64,000 bases of DNA, taken from the NCBI GenBank assembly GCA_031272715.1, contig JAISTH010000029.1, forward strand, positions 31,886-95,885. The letters run 5' to 3'. The translations under genes were made by a program, and so were the position numbers. This DNA is from Desulfovibrio sp. Lineage in GTDB: Bacteria; Desulfobacterota; Desulfovibrionia; Desulfovibrionales; Desulfovibrionaceae. Below the pieces are notes generated by a model that made no database searches, had not been told where the DNA came from, and saw only the letters and a program-made list of their open reading frames with translations. Position 1 is the stretch's first letter. Each line of letters starts with the position of its first letter. Positions 1 through 6,709 of this stretch are shown here, piece by piece.

Positions 1-703
1 AAAAGATTTCAATCTCCTTTTCCGTATAACCAAACATTTCTGCAAAATTATTTTCCATAGTTAAATCAGTTAAGTTATTTAACCCTAAAAATCCTCCAGC
101 ATTGCTAAGCATGCTTATCCCAGTGACGTACACAAAATCAATAAATTTTTCACAAGCTTTGATCTGCCGATAGAAAAACTGTAACTGGCGATGGATTTCG
201 TCATGCAAAGGTTTGTTGTCAAAAGTATCCAAAAGCGGTGTATCGTATTCATCGATAAGTAGAACGATTTTTTTGCCGTGCGCTTCCGAGATATCTTGGA
301 TAATCTGAGCAAGATTTAAAGCAGGTATTTTGCCGTCTAATGCAATGTTAAAAATATGGGCAATATCAAGAAGACCAAAATGTAAAGTCTCTTCAAATGC
401 CTTGATATCTATTGGCACTGTCTTTGACATGTCAATGCTTAGGACAGGGCGTGGTGAAAAAATAGGCTCGTCAAGACGATTCTCTATCTGGAGTCCATGG
501 AATAGTGATCTACATTCTGCATTGAACAGCGACTCCAGCGTCGAGACCATGAGAGATTTTCCAAATCTCCTCGGCCGCGCAATGAATACACGCTGATAAT
601 TTGACAACATGTTTGCGATGAACTGTGTCTTATCAACATAAATGCAGTTCTTTTCACGTATTTCCTTAAAATCATAGGTGCCATTGATTAATTGAAATTC
701 CAT
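1..703 (-). CDS. AAA-ATPase-like protein (DUF1703-type), 3' end outside window
   Basis: The reading frame starts at an ATG at 703 and runs uninterrupted off the left edge (234 codons seen); the ORF track missed it because it has no stop in the window. A strong AGGAGGG Shine-Dalgarno lies seven bases upstream. Visible motifs are the family signature YVDKTQFI near residue 24, the P-loop variant RPRRFGKSL near 44-52 and a Walker B-like IVLLIDEYDTPL. This layout is that of the AAA-ATPase-like family (Pfam AAA-ATPase_like), normally followed by a C-terminal PD-(D/E)XK nuclease-like domain, which would lie outside the window. The cellular function of this family is not established. The gene is clearly AT-richer than the ribosomal operon to its right, suggesting acquisition. 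A truncated relative lies at 29449-29559. Confidence 0.85.
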   Translation of the reverse strand, partial: MEFQLINGTYDFKEIREKNCIYVDKTQFIANMLSNYQRVFIARPRRFGKSLMVSTLESLFNAECRSLFHGLQIENRLDEPIFSPRPVLSIDMSKTVPIDIKAFEETLHFGLLDIAHIFNIALDGKIPALNLAQIIQDISEAHGKKIVLLIDEYDTPLLDTFDNKPLHDEIHRQLQFFYRQIKACEKFIDFVYVTGISMLSNAGGFLGLNNLTDLTMENNFAEMFGYTEKEIEIF

Positions 704-743
704 ATTCGGACCCTCCTATAGAAATTTTATGAGGTTATTGGTA

Positions 744-765
744 GTGTGTACCTTTGCGTACATAC
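744..765. promoter_or_regulatory. Inverted repeat in the AAA-ATPase leader
   Basis: GTGTGTAC and GTACATAC face each other across six bases, just downstream of the predicted transcription start. It could be an operator or a small leader hairpin; one position is a G-T mismatch. Confidence 0.35.
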
Positions 766-780
766 TTGGCTGATCGTTAA

Positions 781-809
781 TATATACAATATCATTTAGT
801 GTTTTTCAA
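781..809 (-). promoter_or_regulatory. Sigma-70-type promoter of the AAA-ATPase gene
   Basis: On the minus strand TTGAAA and TATATA are separated by exactly 17 bases, upstream of the gene starting at 703. Transcription would begin near 774, giving a leader of about 70 bases. Prediction from sequence only. Confidence 0.55.
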
Positions 810-867
810 TATATTTTTGCCAGTTATATCTTACATTAGTGAGCTTATCTGTAAGCCTTTTATTGAT

Positions 868-1230
868 TTATTCGCCAGCAAATCCACTAGCGTTTCTAAT
901 AAAAAAAATAGCATAACAATGGAACTCTAGTATCTCATAAATGTGTACTCGCATCGTAGAGATAACTGACAATAATGTTGTAATTGTCTTCATTCCCTCT
1001 GCAAATCTGTTTGCATAGATTAGATTGAAGCGGACGCAGGCAGACTTTCCTAGGAGCGGCTCGCCGGTGACATAGCTTCCATGCAGCAGAACTTCTGAGA
1101 CATTCTCATGGCGACATGCGACATCCAAGTCGTGTCGCAGGACTGTAAGCAGCCAGGCTGGGAAGTCCTCAAACTTCCTATGGTGGTTGCTCTTTCTTAT
1201 TCCGTCATGCCCCTTCTCCCAACCTGCCAT
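868..1230 (-). CDS. Small hypothetical protein
   Basis: A 120-codon frame in moderately AT-rich DNA. I recognise no domain. The middle part (around HGSYVTGEPLLGKS) looks protein-like rather than a shadow, and the opposite strand has no competing gene. There is no convincing ribosome binding site, and the frame ends next to the AAA-ATPase promoter region. It may be a decayed fragment of an accessory gene. Treat as uncertain. Confidence 0.3.
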   Translation of the reverse strand: MAGWEKGHDGIRKSNHHRKFEDFPAWLLTVLRHDLDVACRHENVSEVLLHGSYVTGEPLLGKSACVRFNLIYANRFAEGMKTITTLLSVISTMRVHIYEILEFHCYAIFFIRNASGFAGE

Positions 1231-1662
1231 GTCTTCATGTGATCAGCAGTCCATTGTCTCTGCCGCCGTTCATAACCCTGGATGCGTTTCGTTGTCCATG
1301 ATGCCGACCTGTCCATGGGCGTCCCGTCGATCGTGAGAGGCCATGGGGCGCCGCAGTCGGGGCCGTCAACCATCCTCCCGCCTCCGGGCTCGCCAGCCCC
1401 GCTCTGGCCGCGGCACGGACATGGCCCCGTCCGCAGCCGGACTCCAACGGCCGGATGTCGGCCTTGACGGCAAGGATGCGCCCCGTTCGCCGTTCCCGGG
1501 AGCGTCGCCTTGGCAGAAGGAGCCCCATCCCCATGAGGTCTGCGGCCTGCCGGCCCGCGGCACCCCTTCCCCCTCCCGGGAATCCGCCAGCATCCCCACA
1601 ACGGGCCGGAGTCCCCACGGACCGCCCCGACTCCGCCAATCCTTCGCCCCTCGACGTCCTCC
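1231..1662. other. Gene-poor GC-rich spacer
   Basis: Several overlapping ORFs on both strands (for example 1197-1883 minus and 1455-2948 plus) cover this stretch, but none shows a recognisable domain or a good start; I see only non-coding or decayed sequence here. Confidence 0.4.
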
Positions 1663-1691
1663 TTGACTTCACGTCCCGGGCGGAGCATACT
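1663..1691 (+). promoter_or_regulatory. Promoter of the rpsF-rpsR-rplI-dnaB operon
   Basis: TTGACT and CATACT with a 17-base spacer lie about 60 bases upstream of the rpsF start, with an expected transcription start near 1698. No second promoter is evident further down the operon. Confidence 0.6.
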
Positions 1692-1749
1692 GCATGGTTC
1701 CTTGCTCGTCCCCGGATGGGGCGGGCTGCCAATCCACAAGGAGACCCAC

Positions 1750-2058
1750 ATGCGGAAATTCGAGACCCTGCTCCTCCTGTCGCCGGAGCTCTCCGCCGAG
1801 ACCAGGGAGGCCCTGCTGACCTCCCTGACGGCGGTGATCCAGCGCGAGGGGGGCGAAATCATCCAAACCGACCACTGGGGCATGCGCGACCTCGCCTACC
1901 CCGTGCGCAAGGTCATGCGCGGCTACTACGTCCGCCTGGAGTACCAGGCCCCGCCCCCGCTCGTCGCCGAACTCGAGCGCAACATCCGGATCGCCGATGG
2001 CATCTTCAAGTTCGTGACCGTCAAACTGGCCGACGAGGTGGCCGAGGAGGTTGCCTAG
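1750..2058 (+). CDS. rpsF: 30S ribosomal protein bS6
   Basis: The product (102 residues) is the small-subunit protein bS6, which pairs with bS18 on the 16S rRNA platform. The start was moved from the track's 1663 to the ATG at 1750, because AAGGAGACC sits at ideal spacing there and the protein then begins MRKFETLLLL, the normal bS6 N terminus. The core DHWGMRDLAYPVRKVMRGYY is diagnostic. Its stop codon abuts the ATG of rpsR with no gap, so the two partners are translationally coupled. First gene of the conserved rpsF-rpsR-rplI-dnaB cluster. Confidence 0.97.
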   Translation: MRKFETLLLLSPELSAETREALLTSLTAVIQREGGEIIQTDHWGMRDLAYPVRKVMRGYYVRLEYQAPPPLVAELERNIRIADGIFKFVTVKLADEVAEEVA

Positions 2059-2322
2059 ATGGCCTTCAAGAAGAAGTTCGCCCCCAGGCGCAAGTTCTGC
2101 CGCTTCTGCGCGGACAAGAACATACCCCTGAACTACAAGCACCCCGACATCCTCCGGGACTTCATCACCGAACGGGGACAGATCATCGCCCGCAGGATAA
2201 CGGGCGTCTGCGCCCATCACCAGCGCCTTCTGACCACCGAGATCAAGCGTGCCCGCCAGATGGCCCTGCTCATCTACACGGCCACCCACGACTCGGGGGT
2301 CAAGAAGAAGAGCATGATCTAG
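2059..2322 (+). CDS. rpsR: 30S ribosomal protein bS18
   Basis: An 87-residue bS18 of normal length. Recognised from [10 protein letters not shown] at the N terminus and the core [20 protein letters not shown], the rRNA- and bS6-binding part. The paired CxxC cysteines (FCRFCA) are those kept in zinc-binding (C+) bS18 paralogues. The ATG follows the rpsF TAG directly, so translation almost certainly couples with rpsF. The basic C-terminal tail ends VKKKSMI. Confidence 0.97.
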   Translation: MAFKKKFAPRRKFCRFCADKNIPLNYKHPDILRDFITERGQIIARRITGVCAHHQRLLTTEIKRARQMALLIYTATHDSGVKKKSMI

Positions 2323-2331
2323 GGGGGCGCC

Positions 2332-2886
2332 ATGAAAATCATACTATGCGCCGACGTGGAGAACCTCGGCAAGCTCGGGGATGTCGTCACCGTCAGGGCC
2401 GGCTACGGACGCAACTACCTCCTCCCCCAGGGACTGGCCATGGTGGCCAGCGCCGGCAACCTCAAGCTCTTCGAGCTGGAGCGCAAGAAGCTCGTCGCGC
2501 GGATGGACCAGATCCGGTCCGAGGCCGCGGACACGAAGACGCGCCTCGAGGCTCTGGAAGTGATCATCCCCATGCATGTGGGGGAGAACGAGAAGCTCTA
2601 CGGGTCGGTGACCTCCACCATCATCGGGGACGCCCTCGCGGCCCTGGGGGTGGAGGTGGATCGCCGCCGCATCCTCATGGACGCCCCGATACGCACCCTC
2701 GGGGAGCATCCGGTGCGCGTGCGACTGCACTCCGACGTCGTCGCCCTCGTCCCCGTCAAGGTCGTCTCCGACCACCAGCCCCAGCCGGAATCCGAAGAGG
2801 ACGCCCCGGCGTCCCCGCCGGAGTCCGAGGAAGGGTTCCTGGCCGCGCAGCCCCAGGAAGAGGAAGTCGCAATCTCCCAGGAGTAG
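2332..2886 (+). CDS. rplI: 50S ribosomal protein bL9
   Basis: 184 residues. The N-terminal rRNA-binding domain is clear (DVENLGKLGDVVTVRAGYGR and NYLLPQGLA), followed by the connecting helix and the C-terminal domain (EKLYGSVTSTIIGDAL). The protein is longer than the usual 148-150 residues because of an acidic, proline- and glutamate-rich tail of about 35 residues (from roughly 150), which is unstructured in appearance. It lies nine bases after rpsR, with GGGGGCG before the ATG, and precedes dnaB by six bases. Confidence 0.96.
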   Translation: MKIILCADVENLGKLGDVVTVRAGYGRNYLLPQGLAMVASAGNLKLFELERKKLVARMDQIRSEAADTKTRLEALEVIIPMHVGENEKLYGSVTSTIIGDALAALGVEVDRRRILMDAPIRTLGEHPVRVRLHSDVVALVPVKVVSDHQPQPESEEDAPASPPESEEGFLAAQPQEEEVAISQE

Positions 2887-2892
2887 CGCACC

Positions 2893-4398
2893 ATGTCGCT
2901 CATCGACGAGGACATCGACCAAGAGCGGGCCTTCGCTCCCGACCTTGACCCTGGCTTTTCCCCCGCCCCCGGCGTCCCCGCCGGGGGCGGGCCCCTGACG
3001 GCGAGATTCCGCAGGGGGCGCAGCCAGGAAGTCGAACTGGTCGGGCGCGTCCCGCCCCACAACGCGGATGCGGAGCAGGCGGTCCTGTCCGGCATCTTCA
3101 TCCGTCCCGACGTCCTCGACGACGTCATGAACCTCCTGAAGGAGGAGGACTTCTACCTGGAGGGCCACAGGCACATCTTCAGGTGCTGCAGGTACCTCTA
3201 CGAGCGACGCAAGCCCATAGACATCGTGACCGTCGCCGAGCGCCTCCAGGCCCTGTCCCTCACGGACAAGGCGGGAGGGACGGCGTATCTGGTCGAGTTG
3301 ACCAACAACGTGATCATCGCCGCGAATGCGGAGCACTACGCCACCATCGTCCGGGAGAAGGCGATGCAGCGCAGGCTCATCGACGCCTGCGTCAAGATCA
3401 TCGGGAAGGCCCACACGTGGACGCAGGACGTCCCGACGCTTCTCGAGGAGTCCGAGCAGTCGGTCTTCGAGATAGCCCAGAACATCACGTCCAACGAGCC
3501 AGTGCATGTCGGGACCCTGCTTAACGGGGCCATGGACACGATGACGCAGCTTGCGGCGTCCAAGGACGTCGTCACGGGGGTGACCACGGGCTTCCAGCAG
3601 CTGGACAGGCTGACGGCCGGGCTGCAGAAGACCGACCTGATCATCATCGCGGCGCGGCCCAGCATGGGCAAGACGGCCTTCGGCCTGAACATCGCCCTGC
3701 ACGCCGCCGTGCGCAAGCAGGTGCCAACGGCCGTCTTCTCTCTGGAGATGAGCCGTCAGCAGCTCCTCACCCGCATGTTCGCCGCCCTGGGCAAGGTGGA
3801 GATGGGGCGTCTGCGCTGTCCCGGCATGCTCAACCAGGATGACTGGGACAGCATCCAGACCGTCGCCGACGATCTGTCCAACGCCCCTCTCTTCATCGAC
3901 GACACCCCCGCGCTCTCGACGCTGGAGTTGCGGGCCCGGGCGCGGCGCCTCAAGTCCAGGGAGAACCTGGGCCTCGTGATGGTGGACTATCTCCAGCTCA
4001 TGCGCGCCAGCAGGCGGACGGACTCCCGGGAACTGGAGATCTCGGAGATATCCCGATCCCTCAAGGCCTTGGCCAAGGAACTGGACATCCCCGTCGTCGC
4101 CTTGGCCCAGCTCAACCGCAAGCTCGAGGATCGGCAGGACAAGCGGCCCATCCTCTCGGATCTGCGGGAGTCCGGGGCCATCGAGCAGGACGCCGACGTG
4201 ATCATGTTCATCTACCGGGAGGACGTCTACACCCACGCCAAGCCGGCCGATCGGCCTCCCGTCGGGCAGGCGGAGATCATCATCGGCAAACAGCGCAACG
4301 GCCAGGTGGGCGCCGCGGAACTGCACTACCACAGCAGGTACACGTCCTTCGAGAGCGTCGAGTACGCGGCCAGGCCATCCGAAGACGAGGCCGCGTGA
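2893..4398 (+). CDS. dnaB: Replicative DNA helicase DnaB
   Basis: A 501-residue hexameric 5'-3' helicase that unwinds DNA at the replication fork. The first ~45 residues are a non-conserved acidic/proline-rich leader. The N-terminal domain follows (PPHNADAEQAVLSGIFI), then the linker and the RecA-type motor with Walker A ARPSMGKTAF near residue 254 and Walker B MVDYLQLM near 362. The C-terminal R-finger/DNA loop region (SDLRESGAIEQDADVIMFIYR) is intact. It is the last gene of the rpsF operon, a placement common in Gram-negative bacteria. A degenerate GTG-initiated frame overlaps its stop codon. Confidence 0.97.
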   Translation: MSLIDEDIDQERAFAPDLDPGFSPAPGVPAGGGPLTARFRRGRSQEVELVGRVPPHNADAEQAVLSGIFIRPDVLDDVMNLLKEEDFYLEGHRHIFRCCRYLYERRKPIDIVTVAERLQALSLTDKAGGTAYLVELTNNVIIAANAEHYATIVREKAMQRRLIDACVKIIGKAHTWTQDVPTLLEESEQSVFEIAQNITSNEPVHVGTLLNGAMDTMTQLAASKDVVTGVTTGFQQLDRLTAGLQKTDLIIIAARPSMGKTAFGLNIALHAAVRKQVPTAVFSLEMSRQQLLTRMFAALGKVEMGRLRCPGMLNQDDWDSIQTVADDLSNAPLFIDDTPALSTLELRARARRLKSRENLGLVMVDYLQLMRASRRTDSRELEISEISRSLKALAKELDIPVVALAQLNRKLEDRQDKRPILSDLRESGAIEQDADVIMFIYREDVYTHAKPADRPPVGQAEIIIGKQRNGQVGAAELHYHSRYTSFESVEYAARPSEDEAA

Positions 4399-4568
4399 CG
4401 GCGGGGGCCGGAGATGTTTGCGGACGGCCATGCCGGCCGTTCCTCGAGACGGCCAAGAAGCCGGACAACGGTTCCGGCCCGGTGCGGGACGTGGCGGACT
4501 TCTTCCTCGTCAACGCCTACCCGAAATCCCTGATAACGCCGCCGAAGCTCCGGAAACCGAGCCCGTAG
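4395..4568 (+). pseudogene. Remnant of a Panacea/SocA-like (DUF4065) domain
   Basis: A GTG overlaps the dnaB stop and opens 57 codons. The segment DVADFFLVNAYPKSLITPPK resembles the start of Panacea domains, whose typical form is VAxYFLxxA...LITxLKLQKLLYYAQG. The frame stops just where the LQKLLYYAQ part should follow. Panacea proteins are antitoxins or proteolytic adaptors of toxin-antitoxin systems. No downstream frame clearly continues the domain, although the +1 frame to 4813 is open. I infer a decayed gene; similarity is judged by eye only. Confidence 0.35.
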
Positions 4569-4954
4569 AACGGCTCTTCCCTCTCGGGATGGTCCGGACG
4601 CGCCATGGCGGCCACTCCGGCGACCTTCTTGCGGAGGATTCCAACAAGGACTTCTCTGGGATCCGGTCCAAGGGGGCGTCCCGCAAGGCGATTCCGGATG
4701 CGGAGATCAAGGCGAGGTTCGAGAGGCACCCGGTCGTCGTGTCCGTCGACGGGCAGATGGCGGCGCCTTGGGCAGAGCCTTGTGGCGGCAGGGATGGCGG
4801 CGACATGCCCTGATTAAGGGGAGGGTCGTTTTTTGCGGGATCGCCCCAAGGCCTGGGGGAGAATCGTGCGCATTTTCGGCAAACTTCCCGCAGCCGCGCC
4901 CATGGCCGTCCGGAGCCGATTCGGGGTCGGTTTTCCAAAAACCCGCACCTGCTG
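4569..4954. other. Gene-poor spacer between dnaB and the RRM gene
   Basis: Only shadow-like frames are present (4418-4813 plus, 4510-4971 minus). The plus-frame segment after the Panacea remnant may be further decayed coding DNA. No RNA gene or intrinsic terminator was recognised. Confidence 0.35.
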
Positions 4955-4984
4955 TTGACATTGTTCCGCAAACGTGCTTACGTA
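4955..4984 (+). promoter_or_regulatory. Candidate promoter of the RRM-protein gene
   Basis: A perfect TTGACA at 4955-4960 is followed 18 bases later by TACGTA, inside the palindrome CTTACGTAAG. The -35 is strong and the -10 weak, so activator or stress control is possible. Confidence 0.4.
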
Positions 4985-4992
4985 AGCGGAGG

Positions 4993-5047
4993 CCGCACGC
5001 CCGACAATACGTTTTGTCGGGGAACCGTGCGGGAGCATGTTTTTTTT
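4993..5047 (+). promoter_or_regulatory. Leader hairpin plus T-run before the RRM gene
   Basis: CCGCACG pairs with CGTGCGG, and inside it CCCGACA pairs with TGTCGGG, giving a long two-part stem in the 5' leader. An eight-T run follows five bases later, directly before the ribosome binding site GAGAGG. The arrangement could act as an attenuator or as an RNA-binding site for the encoded protein. Confidence 0.55.
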
Positions 5048-5063
5048 GAGAGGGTTATTATTC

Positions 5064-5330
5064 ATGTCCAAGTCCATTTATGTCGGGAATCTCCCCTGGT
5101 CCGCGACCGAGGAGGAAGTGCAGAACCTGTTCGCCGAACACGGCAACGTCATCTCCGTCAAGCTCGTGAGCGACCGGGACACCGGCCGTGCCAGAGGGTT
5201 CGGGTTCGTCGAGATGGAAGACGCTGAGGCCGACAGCGCCATCGAGGCACTCGACAACTTCTCTTTCGGTGGGCGCGCCTTGCGCGTGAACGAGGCCAAG
5301 CCTCGGGCACCGCGGCCGTCCCGCTACTAA
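5064..5330 (+). CDS. RRM-domain RNA-binding protein
   Basis: An 88-residue protein consisting of one RNA-recognition motif. RNP2 is IYVGNL at residues 4-9 and RNP1 is RGFGFVEM at about 43-50, with the usual aromatic residues. I prefer the ATG at 5064 over the track start at 5037, because MSKSIYVGNLPW is the normal N terminus of bacterial glycine-rich/Rbp proteins and GAGAGG lies upstream. A short basic tail (PRAPRPSRY) follows the fold. Such proteins are single-stranded RNA binders, often cold- or stress-induced. The gene is monocistronic, preceded by a structured leader and followed by two intrinsic terminators. Confidence 0.92.
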   Translation: MSKSIYVGNLPWSATEEEVQNLFAEHGNVISVKLVSDRDTGRARGFGFVEMEDAEADSAIEALDNFSFGGRALRVNEAKPRAPRPSRY

Positions 5331-5336
5331 TCCCGA

Positions 5337-5366
5337 CAAAAGGCGCCCCCGGGCGCCTTTTTTTTT
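5337..5366. terminator. Intrinsic terminator after the RRM gene (copy 1)
   Basis: GGCGCCC and GGGCGCC form a tight stem followed by nine T; AAAA on the left side makes it usable from the minus strand too. It lies seven bases after the stop codon. Confidence 0.85.
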
Positions 5367-5473
5367 GCCCCCCGGGCACCGGGGGGCGACGAGGACGACA
5401 GTACACACGAATGCACACGCCATCAGGGCCGCCACGGCCACGCCTGATCCCCGGGCACCGCTGCGAATCCCGA

Positions 5474-5506
5474 CAAAAGGCGCCCCAAGGGGCGCCCTTT
5501 TTTTGC
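5474..5506. terminator. Bidirectional terminator (copy 2), between RRM gene and galE
   Basis: GGCGCCCC-AAG-GGGCGCC followed by seven T on the plus strand and by TTTT on the minus strand, placed between convergent genes. It is a duplicate of the terminator at 5337. Confidence 0.8.
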
Positions 5507-5617
5507 CTGCCACGGATGCACCGGGGAGTGCCGAGGGACGACAGTACACACAAATGCACACGCCCTCGGAGGCCCCATGCGTCACGCCGGATGCCTCCGG
5601 GGCCGACGGGGCATCCG

Positions 5618-6604
5618 TCAGGACGATGCGCCACCTTTTTTCTGATGCCACTTCCAGGCCGTGCCGACGATCGTCTCGAGATCCGCCAACCGCGGCTTCC
5701 AGCCAAGTTCGTCGACGATCCTGCGGGAACTGCCCACCAGCATGGGAGGATCCCCGGGACGGCGCCCCTCGTGGCGCACCGCGATGGTGCGGCCGGTGAC
5801 GCGGCGTGCGCAGTCGATCACCTCCTTCACCGAGTGTCCCTGCCCGTTGCCGAGATTGAAGGCGCGGCTCCTTCCCCCGTCGAGAAGATGCTCGAGGGCC
5901 AGCAGATGGGCCGAGGCTAGGTCGTCCACGTGGATGTAGTCCCTGATGCAGGTGCCGTCCGGGGTGTCGTAGTCGGTGCCGAAGATCGCGACGTCCTTCC
6001 TGCGGCCCAGGGCGGCGTCCAGCACGAGGGGGATGAGGTGGGTCTCCGGATCGTGCTCCTCGCCGATGCGGGCCTCGGGATCGGCCCCCGCGGCGTTGAA
6101 GTAGCGCAGGCAGACGTTGCGCAGGCCGTAGGCGGCGTCGTAGTCGGCGAGGATGCGCTCCACCATGAGCTTGCTGCGCCCGTAGGGATTGATGGGATCC
6201 TGGGGATGGTTCTCCGGGATGGGGACTTCCGTCGGGACGCCGTAGGTGGCGCAGGTGGAGGAGAAGATGAAGACGCCGCAACCGGCGTCCCGCATGGCCT
6301 GCAGCAGGGTGAGGGTGGCGGCGACGTTGTTGCGGTAGTACTTGCCGGGGTCCGTCACCGACTCCCCGACATAGGCGTAGGCGGCGAAATGCATCACGGC
6401 GTCGGGCCGGTAGTGCTTGAAGACGCTCTCAAGCTGTCGCGCGTCCTCGAGGTCCCCCAGGACGAACTCCCCCCACTGGACGGCGTGCCTGTGGCCGTAG
6501 ACGAGATTGTCGTAGACCACGGTCCTGTAGCCCGCATCGCTTGCTACACGGTTCATGTGGCTTCCGATGTATCCGGCCCCGCCCGCGATCAGCAGCGTCT
6601 TCAC
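5618..6604 (-). CDS. galE: UDP-glucose 4-epimerase
   Basis: A 328-residue short-chain dehydrogenase-type epimerase interconverting UDP-glucose and UDP-galactose, supplying sugars for LPS or capsule. The NAD-binding GGAGYIGSH is at residues 8-16. The catalytic tyrosine and lysine are in YGRSK near residue 140, and the substrate-binding LRYFNAAGAD follows. Length is normal. The start codon is GTG with GGGAGGAAACG immediately upstream. It lies about 105 bases downstream of mutL on the same strand and converges on the RRM gene. Confidence 0.95.
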   Translation of the reverse strand: MKTLLIAGGAGYIGSHMNRVASDAGYRTVVYDNLVYGHRHAVQWGEFVLGDLEDARQLESVFKHYRPDAVMHFAAYAYVGESVTDPGKYYRNNVAATLTLLQAMRDAGCGVFIFSSTCATYGVPTEVPIPENHPQDPINPYGRSKLMVERILADYDAAYGLRNVCLRYFNAAGADPEARIGEEHDPETHLIPLVLDAALGRRKDVAIFGTDYDTPDGTCIRDYIHVDDLASAHLLALEHLLDGGRSRAFNLGNGQGHSVKEVIDCARRVTGRTIAVRHEGRRPGDPPMLVGSSRRIVDELGWKPRLADLETIVGTAWKWHQKKGGASS

Positions 6605-6709
6605 CGTTTCCTCCCTGTGCGCCCGCGGGCGCGATGGACGTGATGCCGCGGCGTGCGCGGCGCAGGTTCTTCGCGGGTGGTTCCCGCATTCGCCAAGGGG
6701 ATCGGGACG

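Larger units (their letters stand above)
5331..5590. repeat. Tandem duplication of a ~137-bp terminator-containing unit
   Basis: Two copies begin TCCCGACAAAAGGCGCC (5331 and 5468) and both contain GACGACAGTACACAC followed by AATGCACACGCC (from 5394 and 5537). The units differ by small indels, so the duplication is not recent. Confidence 0.7.

Noticed and set aside
1197-1883. 228-residue minus ORF upstream of rpsF
   Set aside because: It overlaps the rpsF promoter and gene start, is rich in shadow-type R/G/P residues and shows no domain.
2344-4431. 695-residue minus-strand ORF opposite rplI and dnaB
   Set aside because: It is the antisense shadow of well-supported ribosomal and helicase genes; such long shadows are normal in GC-rich DNA.
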